Positions 1 through 6,273 of a DNA stretch of 10,039 bases are shown piece after piece; the stretch's first letter is position 1; the number at the start of each line of letters is the position of its first letter. The notes below the pieces were generated by a model. The model worked only from the letters and a program-made list of their open reading frames with translations. It had not been told where the DNA came from and searched no databases. Source of the DNA: Halonatronomonas sp964558325 (GTDB lineage: Bacteria; Bacillota; Halanaerobiia; Halanaerobiales; Halarsenatibacteraceae); contig CAZLCX010000060.1 of NCBI GenBank assembly GCA_964558325.1, forward strand, positions 1 through 10,039. The letters run 5' to 3'. A program made the translations under genes and the position numbers.

Positions 1-478
1 AGTATTGGTAATAGGCAGTCCGGTAATGGCAGAAGAGGATGATGATTTAGAATGGAGAATGGAGCTGATTGAAGCTTCCCGGGAGATGATGGAAGAGGAA
101 GAAACCCCTGAATTTAAAAATCACAAATTAGGTACAGTCTTTACTACCTATGGTGATGGTGATAATTTAGTGAATTCAGGTTTAAGATTTGCTCCCCAAT
201 TAGGTGCACCTGGGGGCAGGCCTTTACGATTTCTCGGTGAAATTTTTTATCTCCGAGGAGAAGATGAGATTGCAGGATTTATGTCTATCTCCTATGAGCC
301 GATTTCTAACCTCTATCTAGGTGCCGGTGGCGATGTTGTAGGGGAAGCTGAGTATCATGTTTTTGCCGGCTGGAATATTACAGATAATATATTTATTGAG
401 GCCAGGGCCATTAATACTGGCGGTAGTTTTGAAGACAGTAAGGTTTATCCTGTTGCTGGCTTTCAGATAAACTTTTAG
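1..478 (+). CDS. Secreted small beta-barrel-like outer membrane protein (5' end missing)
   Basis: The reading frame is open to the left edge, so the gene starts upstream; the TTG at 5 lies inside the signal peptide and is not the start. The visible part opens with the end of a hydrophobic segment and an Ala-x-Ala-like cleavage site (SPVMA before EEDDD). An acidic, helix-prone stretch of about 35 residues follows. The remaining ~115 residues alternate polar and hydrophobic positions with Gly and aromatic residues, and the protein ends in GFQINF. A C-terminal Phe after alternating hydrophobics is the usual beta-signal recognised by the BAM machinery. A small barrel of about eight strands is inferred; I recognise no named family. 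The stop overlaps the ribosome binding site of the CsgF-like gene, so they are co-transcribed. It is not a CsgE or curlin-repeat protein by motif. Confidence 0.72.
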   Translation, partial: VLVIGSPVMAEEDDDLEWRMELIEASREMMEEEETPEFKNHKLGTVFTTYGDGDNLVNSGLRFAPQLGAPGGRPLRFLGEIFYLRGEDEIAGFMSISYEPISNLYLGAGGDVVGEAEYHVFAGWNITDNIFIEARAINTGGSFEDSKVYPVAGFQINF

Positions 479-493
479 AGGAGGTAGTTATAA

Positions 494-934
494 ATGAAAA
501 AGTTGATTTCGTTGATTCTTGCCTTTGCATTAATTGTTGCCTTTGGAGGCAATGTTATGGCATATAATGGTCATAATTATACAATGAGCTGGAGCTTTCA
601 GACTTTTAATGATCCAAATGCCCGGCAGGTAGCCGTTAATACTGCTGAGAAACAAAATGATTTAGTTGAAGAAGAGGAAGATCCAATCCAAAGATTTGCT
701 GATGGTTTAGAGCGGAGGCTATATAGCTCTGCCCAGCGGGAGATAGTTGACAAGATAATGGATGAAGATGAGATCCCCTATAGTGAATACCAGGCCGGAA
801 ACTTAAATATCTCTGTAGCTGAAGATCCTCAGACAGGTGAGGTAATCATTGAAATAGTAGATGAAGAAAGCGGAGATAGCACTATTATTGATTATTCCAG
901 TGATGACTTTAGTAGCGGTTTTGGTGGCTGGTAA
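494..934 (+). CDS. csgF: CsgF-like curli assembly protein
   Basis: This 146-residue secreted protein has a signal peptide (residues 1-23, cleavage after NVMA). Compared from memory with E. coli CsgF, the match runs along its length. Near the mature N terminus FQTFNDPN (35-42) parallels the FQFRNPN plug motif, followed by an NTAEKQND stretch like NSAQAQNS. A central amphipathic helix (64-80) parallels the CsgF helix. The C-terminal half has two strands ending ESGDSTIIDYSSDDF, like the KTGQTSTIQV...STDF end of CsgF. In E. coli, CsgF sits at the mouth of the CsgG pore, inserts its N terminus into the channel, and couples secretion to nucleation at the cell surface. Here it directly precedes two CsgG genes, which supports the call. 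It starts at ATG 494 after AGAGGAGG (477-484). The N-terminal plug is several residues shorter than in E. coli. No Cys is present. Confidence 0.75.
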   Translation: MKKLISLILAFALIVAFGGNVMAYNGHNYTMSWSFQTFNDPNARQVAVNTAEKQNDLVEEEEDPIQRFADGLERRLYSSAQREIVDKIMDEDEIPYSEYQAGNLNISVAEDPQTGEVIIEIVDEESGDSTIIDYSSDDFSSGFGGW

Positions 935-962
935 ATAGACAGGATGTTAGGAGGAAATAAAT

Positions 963-1760
963 ATGACATATAAAACAGGAAGGTTAGCTGGAATTATAAC
1001 TCTGATGCTTGTTACTCTATTGTTATTTTCTGGAGTTGCAATGGCTGAGGAGCTGGATGAGGCTGAAATAGATGAACTTATGGAGAAAATTCTGGATGAG
1101 GCTGACCAGATTAAATCCTCTGAAAAAAATGTGACTGTGGCTACCCAGCTGCTGGCGGCTCTGCCAGAACCTGATGAGAAAAAGACAATTGCTGTCTATA
1201 ATATAGCAGACAGGACAGGTCAGCGGCAGGAGACTGGCTCGTCTGTTGTGACCCAGGGGGCAACAGATATGCTAATTACTGCCCTGGCAAGGTCAAGGCA
1301 GTTTAATGTTTTGGATAGAACAAGTCTAGGAGACTTTATGAATGAGCAGCAGCTTCAGGCTGAAGATAGGCTGGCATCCGGAGAAGGCCCAGAACTTGGT
1401 GAATTAAGGGGTGCTGACTATGTTTTAAATGGAGCCATTACTGAGTACCAGGTTGATAAGAGATCTGGCGGCCTGGGGATTACATTGGGTGGCGTTGGTG
1501 GTTCCACTGAGACTGCCGTTGCTAAGACTGCCATAGATTTAAGGCTGGTTGATACGACAACTGCTGAAGTTGTCTGGGCCAGGAGTTTAAAGGATGAGAT
1601 AGAAGGAAAAAGAGTTGGTGTTCAGGCATTCTCCTTTATGGGAGATAATATTGTCGAGTTTGAAACCGGTGAAGGCAAGCAGGAGGTTATAAACCTGGTT
1701 GTTAGGACTCTGCTGGAAGAAGCAGTCTTTGACCTGGCTGAAAGCGATGTTGTAAATTAA
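963..1760 (+). CDS. csgG: CsgG/HfaB-family secretion pore, copy 1
   Basis: This 265-residue protein matches the CsgG family, which forms a nonameric outer-membrane pore exporting curli subunits. A signal peptide covers residues 1-28 (cleavage after GVAMA), then an acidic helical linker to about 70. The family core follows: IAVYNIADRTGQ (76-87), TDMLITALARSRQFNVLDR (101-119), MNEQQL, GADYVLNGAITEYQ (150-163), SGG (168-170), AIDLRLVD (190-197) and KRVGVQAFSF (216-225). Segments equivalent to both membrane hairpins of E. coli CsgG are present (about 161-195 and 208-248). Two things are odd. There is no Cys at all, so it cannot be lipidated like E. coli CsgG. The loop after TGQ is about four residues shorter than in E. 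coli and lacks the Tyr/Asn/Phe set that forms the channel constriction. It starts at ATG 963 after AGGAGG (949-954), 28 bases after csgF. Confidence 0.92.
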   Translation: MTYKTGRLAGIITLMLVTLLLFSGVAMAEELDEAEIDELMEKILDEADQIKSSEKNVTVATQLLAALPEPDEKKTIAVYNIADRTGQRQETGSSVVTQGATDMLITALARSRQFNVLDRTSLGDFMNEQQLQAEDRLASGEGPELGELRGADYVLNGAITEYQVDKRSGGLGITLGGVGGSTETAVAKTAIDLRLVDTTTAEVVWARSLKDEIEGKRVGVQAFSFMGDNIVEFETGEGKQEVINLVVRTLLEEAVFDLAESDVVN

Positions 1761-1776
1761 GGTAACTGTCAACAAA

Positions 1777-1807
1777 TTGAAGTTGATATTTAAAATAAAG
1801 ATATAAT
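1777..1807 (+). promoter_or_regulatory. Possible internal promoter before second csgG
   Basis: The gap between the two csgG genes contains a perfect TATAAT (1802-1807). The best upstream box is TTGAAG (1777-1782) at a long spacing of 19. The -10 is ideal but the -35 and spacing are weak, and the region is AT-rich, so chance is possible. Confidence 0.3.
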
Positions 1808-1828
1808 GATTGATTTAGGAGGCAGACT

Positions 1829-2629
1829 ATGGAGAAATATAAACTAGTAGGGATTATATCTCTCTGTTTGATCCTGGTATTTAGTGGAATTGTGATTGCA
1901 GAAGCAAATGGCGATGAACTGGACCTGGAAGATGATGCTGAGTTTGAGCAGTTAAAAGAAGAGATCCTGGCTGATAGCGATGAGATTTTATCAGCTCAGC
2001 CCAATGTCAATACGTCAACTCAGCTGCTGGCTTCTCTATCAGAACCAGAGGAAAAATCATCAGTGGCTGTTTTTGAAATTGCTGATAAGACCGGGCAGAG
2101 GACCGAGACTAACTCTGCTTTAGTCAGCCAGGGTGCCGGAGATATGTTGATAACTGCTTTAAAGAGATCCAGGCAGTTTAAAGTGCTTGATAGAATAAGT
2201 AATGATAACTTAATGAATGAACATGAACTAAAAGATAATAATTTAATCCCATCTGGTGAGGGGCCTGAATTGAACGAACTGACAGGTGCTGATTATATTT
2301 TAGATGGGGCTGTAACTGAATATCAGGTTGATAAAAAATCTGGCGGCTCAGGGCTATCTATAGCCGGTGTTGGTGGTTCTAATGAATATGCTGTGGCCAG
2401 TACCGCCATAGATTTGCGGCTTGTTGATACGACCAGCGGTGAAGTTGTCTGGTCCAGGAGTTTAAAAGATGAGATAGAGGGTAAAAGAGTTGGTGTCGAA
2501 GCCTTTGAATTCATGGGAGATAATATTGTTGAGTTTGAATCAGGCCAGGGCAAGCAGGAAGTTGTTAATTTAGTATTGAGGACTCTGCTGGAAGAGGCGG
2601 TCTTTGAACTCAGCGAGTTTATGAATTAA
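1829..2629 (+). CDS. csgG: CsgG/HfaB-family secretion pore, copy 2
   Basis: This 266-residue tandem paralogue of the preceding gene is about 70% identical over the core by eye (from LAAL/LASL on), with no gaps there. The most constant parts are TAIDLRLVDTT, SLKDEIEGKRVGV and FMGDNIVEFE, in and around the putative membrane hairpins. The signal peptide (1-24, cleavage after VIA), acidic linker (25-65) and the 119-142 segment have diverged most. The single Cys (13) lies inside the hydrophobic core of the signal peptide and is not a lipobox. The shortened constriction loop is shared with copy 1, so the change predates the duplication. Two different subunits could form a mixed ring or two separate pores; the sequence does not decide. 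It starts at ATG 1829 after AGGAGG (1817-1822). The 68-base gap before it may contain an extra promoter. Confidence 0.92.
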   Translation: MEKYKLVGIISLCLILVFSGIVIAEANGDELDLEDDAEFEQLKEEILADSDEILSAQPNVNTSTQLLASLSEPEEKSSVAVFEIADKTGQRTETNSALVSQGAGDMLITALKRSRQFKVLDRISNDNLMNEHELKDNNLIPSGEGPELNELTGADYILDGAVTEYQVDKKSGGSGLSIAGVGGSNEYAVASTAIDLRLVDTTSGEVVWSRSLKDEIEGKRVGVEAFEFMGDNIVEFESGQGKQEVVNLVLRTLLEEAVFELSEFMN

Positions 2630-2631
2630 TC

Positions 2632-2648
2632 TCTGCTGGCCCAGCAGA
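2632..2648 (+). other. Intercistronic hairpin between csgG copy 2 and lipoprotein gene
   Basis: TCTGCTG and CAGCAGA form a 7-bp perfect stem around a GCC loop, two bases after the csgG stop codon and three bases before the GGAGG of the next gene. No T run follows, so it is not an intrinsic terminator. It could protect the upstream mRNA 3' end or modulate translation of the lipoprotein; both are inference. Confidence 0.5.
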
Positions 2649-2665
2649 AATGGAGGTTGATAATC

Positions 2666-3882
2666 TTGGCAGACTATCTTAGAAAACTTGGAGTAATAAT
2701 TTTTATATTAATCTTACTGCCGGTTTTAAGCGGCTGTGATGAACTGCAGGAGAATACTGATATTGAATATAATTACTTGAATTTATCTGCTGATAATGAA
2801 TATGGAGTTGAAACAATTGAGCCTGATTTAGGCAGATATCGGTATGAGGATGGCTCAATTGTTGAAATAGATTTTGAAGTGGCCGATGGTTATGAATTTC
2901 TTGGCTGGCAGGGTAAGGACAGTGGAGATGTTGTTGAAGATGGAGGAAGTTACAGTATCCAGATGAATGCTGATAAGGAAATTAGAGCAGCTCTAAAATT
3001 GGAGAATTTTAAACCTCTGGAGATAGATTTTACTGGAATTGACCCTATCGATTACGAAGATTCAACTCAGTTGACCGATGTTCCTCATAATCTAGAGGAA
3101 GTTGAACTCAGTTTTAATAATGCATTATATGATGACAATGAATTAGAGGTTAGGATAAAAAATGTCAGTAGTGATGGAGATGACGATGATAATATTATTG
3201 ATCCAAATAATATTGAGATAGAGGAAAATAAAGTTATAATTAGCCTGCTCGATTGGCGGGATAGGATCTCTACAGATGAGGAAGAAGAGAATTATTTAGA
3301 ATTTGATAAAGAATATCAGCTGAAAGTTGAGACTCCCTATGATGTTGATAACAGGGAATATGAAGCTGATGAGATCACTGTGGATTTCAAGGTTGAAGAG
3401 CCTTATCCAGAAGTTCCAGGAAATGTTAGTTTTAACAGGGATGAAGCTGAGCTTTCCTGGCGGAGGAGTAAGGCTAATGCCAAGATTGATCTTGATGAAT
3501 ATGTCGATAAATATATAGTTTATAAATTTGTTGGTGAGAGTGATTTTGAAAAGGCAGATGCTGACGAGGAGACTGCTGTTGAAGTAGAGAAACCAGAAGA
3601 TAGTGATAATAAGGTTATCAGGTTTAAAGGAGAAATCGGCGATACGGAGAATATATATTATAGAGTCAGTGCCATTANNNNNNNNNNNNNNNNNNNNNNN
3701 NNNNNNNNNNNNNNNNNNNNNNNNNNNNNNNNNNNNNNNNNNNNNNNNNNNNNNNNNNNNNNNNNNNNNNNNNNNNNTTTAAAGGAGAAATCGGCGATAC
3801 GGAGAATATATATTATAGAGTCAGTGCCATTAACGAATATGACAATGAGAGTGATTTGAGTGAAGTTAAGGGCACAGAGTAA
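2666..3882 (+). CDS. Multidomain surface lipoprotein (InlB-like, Ig-like, FN3-like); interrupted by an assembly gap
   Basis: I choose TTG 2666 as start because GGAGG (2652-2656) lies nine bases before it; the in-frame TTG at 2657 abuts that site. The protein begins with a lipoprotein signal ending in the lipobox LSGC (Cys24). Next comes a divergent InlB-B-repeat-like domain (about 45-111; hallmarks GYEFLGW and MNADKEIRAAL), then a Big_5-type Ig-like domain (about 120-245; LTDVPHNLEEVELSFNNAL), then an FN3-like domain (about 248-348; LSWRRS, KYIVYK, YYRVSAIN). These domains usually serve adhesion or protein contacts outside the membrane. The gene contains 100 Ns (3678-3777). The 55 bases before them recur exactly after them, and collapsing the 155 extra bases restores an open frame of 353 residues ending GTE at TAA 3880-3882. 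Its place after CsgF and CsgG suggests an accessory of the exporter or fibre; this is inference. Asp follows the lipid Cys, which in E. coli disfavours outer-membrane sorting, but that rule may not hold here. Confidence 0.8.
3623..3832. repeat. Assembly gap: 100 Ns flanked by an exact 55-bp duplicate
   Basis: Bases 3623-3677 are identical to 3778-3832, and the Ns fill exactly 3678-3777. A scaffolder appears to have joined two contigs with a default 100-N spacer although their ends overlap by 55 bases, a length that equals a common de Bruijn k-mer. The real sequence should have neither the Ns nor the second copy; the reading frame supports this. Confidence 0.9.
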
Positions 3883-3911
3883 GGAAATTGCGCTGATGGG
3901 GAGGTGATTAA

Positions 3912-4694
3912 ATGCCAACCTGGTTTAAATGTGAAAAATGTGGAAACAAATATTATACTGCTGCCTCTAGTGATGTCGGTAATTTTGATGACTTCTGTGA
4001 GGAATGTAATGGTAGGCTGGTTGAGGTTTATTATGATGTTAGCCGGTTTCTGAAGAGGAATCTAATGGTTGATTTTAACCTGAAAAAGCAGGGGCCTTCT
4101 AAACTTTATAGTGGTAAGGTGCTTTCAATTAATGATGATGAGGTAAATTTGATTGTTTATAGCAAGCGGCCCAATACGATTTTAAAGGAGCTTTCGGCCT
4201 GTAATATAAGTTTTGCCAGGGAGGAGTCTCCTGAGGGGAGATATTTCTTCCACAGCAAGATTTTGAGCTATTATCAGGAGCAGGACCCCCAGGTAGTTGT
4301 TGAAACTCCTGAATTTGTTGAACGAAAAGATGAACGGAGAGCAGTCAGGTATCCTTTAAAGACCAGAGTTAAATACAGGCTTGGCGATGATATACAGGAG
4401 TTGATGAAAAAGGCAGACGGTGAGTATAGGGTTGGCGAAACCATTGATATCAGTAAGTCCGGGCTCTTATTGCTGGATAAGAATGCCCGATATGATGAAT
4501 TGAGCCCTGATAAATATATTGATCTGGAGATTGAATATGGCGATTACAGGATTTCAACTATCGGCAATATTGCCAGGATTAACCGGAGGAAAGAGATAGA
4601 TGGAAGCCTGGCCTTAGGGGTTAAGTTTATCGAAGGTGATTCAGATAACCTGGAGATTATTGAAGAATTAAAAGGTAATAAATTTGCCTTGTAA
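3912..4694 (+). CDS. Zinc-ribbon PilZ-domain protein, probable c-di-GMP receptor
   Basis: This 260-residue protein has no signal peptide or membrane helix, so it should be cytoplasmic. The N terminus has a zinc-ribbon pattern, CEKC (Cys7, Cys10) and CEEC (Cys29, Cys32). A beta-rich middle domain follows (about 46-125), in the place where YcgR-like proteins carry their N-terminal domain. The C-terminal PilZ domain (about 137-250) has both ligand motifs: RRAVR (RxxxR, Arg142 and Arg146) and DISKSG (DxSxxG, 179-184). In PilZ proteins these bind cyclic-di-GMP. The gene starts at ATG 3912 after GGGGAGGTG, 29 bases after the lipoprotein stop, and is the last gene before a terminator. Being in the operon suggests it couples c-di-GMP level to surface-fibre production or export; target and mechanism are not visible. 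Confidence 0.88.
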   Translation: MPTWFKCEKCGNKYYTAASSDVGNFDDFCEECNGRLVEVYYDVSRFLKRNLMVDFNLKKQGPSKLYSGKVLSINDDEVNLIVYSKRPNTILKELSACNISFAREESPEGRYFFHSKILSYYQEQDPQVVVETPEFVERKDERRAVRYPLKTRVKYRLGDDIQELMKKADGEYRVGETIDISKSGLLLLDKNARYDELSPDKYIDLEIEYGDYRISTIGNIARINRRKEIDGSLALGVKFIEGDSDNLEIIEELKGNKFAL

Positions 4695-4706
4695 AGGTTT
4701 GTTATT

Positions 4707-4725
4707 CTGAGATGCAATATCTCAG
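4707..4725 (+). other. Small hairpin after PilZ gene
   Basis: CTGAGAT and ATCTCAG form a 7-bp stem with the five-base loop GCAAT. No T tract follows, so on its own it is not a terminator. It lies 12 bases past the PilZ stop and just before a better terminator candidate. Confidence 0.4.
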
Positions 4726-4737
4726 CCAAAGTTTAAA

Positions 4738-4791
4738 CCCCTGTCGGTAATTAGTGATTAATTCAGGCTGATTGCGATAGGGGATATTTTT
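4738..4791 (+). terminator. Probable intrinsic terminator of the curli-like operon
   Basis: CCCCTGTCG (4738-4746) pairs with CGATAGGGG (4775-4783), nine pairs including one G-T, and TTTTT follows at 4787-4791. The 28-base loop is long for a terminator, which lowers certainty. It can hold a small internal AT stem. Confidence 0.5.
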
Positions 4792-4849
4792 ATGGGCTTA
4801 AAAGTAAGGGAACGAAGGTGCTAGCCTGCTGATTACTGTCAGCTGCCCC

Positions 4850-4859
4850 CCAGATCTGG
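4850..4859. promoter_or_regulatory. 10-bp palindrome just upstream of promoter
   Basis: CCAGATCTGG is a perfect palindrome ending six bases before the -35 box of the next promoter. The position suits a small operator, but a single short palindrome is weak evidence. Confidence 0.25.
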
Positions 4860-4865
4860 TTAAAA

Positions 4866-4895
4866 GTTACATATATCTGAATAATATGATATAAT
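4866..4895 (+). promoter_or_regulatory. Sigma-70-type promoter for the membrane protein/radical SAM pair
   Basis: GTTACA (4866-4871, four of six to TTGACA) and a perfect TATAAT (4890-4895) are 18 bases apart. Transcription would start near 4902, about 60 bases before ATG 4963. The upstream terminator and tandem gene order support a new transcription unit here. Confidence 0.6.
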
Positions 4896-4962
4896 AGTTA
4901 ACAGAATAAATTGGTGGTTCAGCCAAATAAAATATGAAAAGATTGGTAAAGGAGGTGACTGT

Positions 4963-5187
4963 ATGCAGACTATAGCTCAATGGGCCTATAATATGTATTT
5001 TGGGTTGCCTTTAGTTGCCTGGCTGGGAATTATAACTTATATATTTCTGCTCTGCACAGGGGCTGTTATGGTATTAACCAGAAAGAAGATTAAGCGGTTT
5101 CCTTTAAATGTTCATATTACTCTGGCTAGAATCACAATAATTTTAGCAACAGTTCATTTTATTTTTGGAATTTCGTCATATATTTAA
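4963..5187 (+). CDS. Small two-helix membrane protein with two conserved-looking histidines
   Basis: This 74-residue protein starts at ATG 4963 behind AAAGGAGGTGA (4948-4958), one of the best ribosome binding sites in the window. Two hydrophobic helices (about 16-38 and 53-72) flank a basic loop, RKKIKR (40-45), which by the positive-inside rule should be cytoplasmic. His51 and His65 bracket the second helix, 14 residues apart, a spacing seen in haem-b-binding membrane proteins. With only two helices it would need to dimerise or find a partner to bind haem that way, so this is speculative. It resembles half of a four-helix cytochrome-like module, but I cannot name a family. The radical SAM gene follows after 18 bases, so they share a transcript. 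Confidence 0.75.
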   Translation: MQTIAQWAYNMYFGLPLVAWLGIITYIFLLCTGAVMVLTRKKIKRFPLNVHITLARITIILATVHFIFGISSYI

Positions 5188-5205
5188 AACAGGAGGTTTT
5201 TGTTT

Positions 5206-6078
5206 ATGCCCTATCAGGGTAAAGTTTATCGGCCGCCAAGCGAGGCCAGGAGCCTGATCTTGCAGGCGACGACTGGCTGCCCCTATAATCGCTGTAATTT
5301 CTGTTCCATGTATAGTGATGAGGAGTTTACGATTAAGACTCTGGCTGGCTTTAAGGAGCATCTCCAGGCTGTCAGCAAGTTTCACAGGGGGCCGGTGGAG
5401 TCGGTCTTTCTGGCTGATGGCAATACAATAATTATGAAAACTGAGCAGCTGCTGGAATTTTTAAAGCTGATTAAAGAGGAGTTTCCAGAAGTAGAGAGAA
5501 TTACTTCCTATGGTTCTGCCAGGTATGTCAATAAGAAGACTGCTGAGGAATTAAGGAGTTTACGTGAGGCAGGTTTAAGCAGGATTCATACCGGAATGGA
5601 ATCAGGAGATGGTGAAACCCTGGAGTTGATCAATAAGGGGGTAACTCCTGAGGAGATTATTGCTGCCGGCCGGAAGGTTAAGAAAGCCGGGATAGAGCTG
5701 AGCCAGTATTACCTTGTTGGAGTCGGTGGCCTGGCCTTATCTGAACAGCATGCCGTCAATAGTGCCAGGGTTTTAAATCAGTTTGACCCTGATTTTATTA
5801 GGCTGAGAACCTTCATTCCAATTGAGGGTACTAAGTTATTTGAGCTCTACCAGCAGGGTGAGTTTAAGCTTTTAGATGGCCACCAGGCCTTAGAGGAAAC
5901 CAGACTGCTCCTTGAGAACCTAGAGGTAAGTTCGACTCTGTTAAGTGATCATATTTCCAACCACTGGGATCTTAAGGGTAAGCTGCCTGATGACAAAAAT
6001 GAGATGCTTGCTGAGATTGATAAAGCTTTAAAGGTTGAGATTAGTCAGTTTAGAGATCCAGCCCAGGGGCACCTATAA
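5206..6078 (+). CDS. Radical SAM protein, COG1032/Elp3-like
   Basis: I choose ATG 5206, nine bases after AGGAGG (5191-5196), giving 290 residues. The in-frame TTG 5200 is closer to that site than usual. The cluster motif is GCPYNRCNFC, with Cys25, Cys30 and Cys33 as Cx4Cx2C, one residue longer in the first spacer than the common Cx3Cx2C but familiar in COG1032-type proteins. Those three Cys should hold the [4Fe-4S] cluster that cleaves S-adenosylmethionine. Further radical SAM barrel signals are FLADGN, ITSYGSARYV, IHTGMESGDGETLELINKG and YYLVGVGG. There is no N-terminal B12-binding domain and no C-terminal TRAM domain, so it is not a methylthiotransferase of the MiaB type. The substrate is unknown, and the small membrane protein upstream does not settle it. 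Confidence 0.85.
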   Translation: MPYQGKVYRPPSEARSLILQATTGCPYNRCNFCSMYSDEEFTIKTLAGFKEHLQAVSKFHRGPVESVFLADGNTIIMKTEQLLEFLKLIKEEFPEVERITSYGSARYVNKKTAEELRSLREAGLSRIHTGMESGDGETLELINKGVTPEEIIAAGRKVKKAGIELSQYYLVGVGGLALSEQHAVNSARVLNQFDPDFIRLRTFIPIEGTKLFELYQQGEFKLLDGHQALEETRLLLENLEVSSTLLSDHISNHWDLKGKLPDDKNEMLAEIDKALKVEISQFRDPAQGHL

Positions 6079-6104
6079 TTTAAGCCAGGGCCACCTAAGT
6101 TTAA
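6061..6104 (+). repeat. Imperfect tandem direct repeat across the radical SAM stop codon
   Basis: A unit of 23 bases (6061-6083) is followed directly by a similar unit of 21 bases (6084-6104), both built as GCC-AGGG-CACCTA-TTTAA. The first contains the last codons and stop of the radical SAM gene. It looks like a slippage duplication of the gene end. Confidence 0.6.
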
Positions 6105-6237
6105 GAAAGGTCGGACAATTTTAGCCTATTATAAATTCAGGTTTTCTGGAATTGGTTATTTTTAATTTCAGGGCTTAATATAGGGAAAATCTGTTTTATT
6201 GAATACTTATTAGTGTTAGACAAATTTTATAATGACA

Positions 6238-6273
6238 AAACCGATAACATCTAATTGTTATCAGGTTTGTTTT
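6238..6273 (+). terminator. Intrinsic terminator after the radical SAM gene
   Basis: AAACC plus GATAACA (6238-6249) pairs with TGTTATC plus GGTTT (6256-6268), 12 pairs with one bulged A at 6263, a six-base loop TCTAAT, and a TGTTTT tail. The rest of the 309-base gap (6079-6387) contains the direct repeat, AT-rich DNA with no coding sign, and an isolated TATAAT at 6228-6233 without a convincing -35. Confidence 0.7.

Noticed and set aside
1587..1775. Minus-strand open frames within the csgG genes and elsewhere
   Set aside because: They are shadows of strongly supported + strand genes.
3327..3518. Short + strand open frame inside the lipoprotein gene
   Set aside because: It overlaps a well-supported gene in another frame and has no ribosome binding site or family resemblance.
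3623..3832. A genuine direct repeat or mobile element insertion around the Ns
   Set aside because: The spacer is exactly 100 Ns, the copies are identical at 55 bases, and the frame is restored only by collapsing them.
4795..4860. Stretch with AAGGGAAC, GGTG, ACTGT and GCTGCCCCC pieces resembling parts of a cobalamin riboswitch
   Set aside because: The pieces are not in the right order or spacing, the CCCGCnACTGT core is missing, and the region lies upstream of the next promoter rather than in a leader.
6228..6233. Perfect TATAAT upstream of the regulator gene
   Set aside because: No good -35 at 16-18 bases, and transcription from it would run straight into the terminator at 6238-6273.
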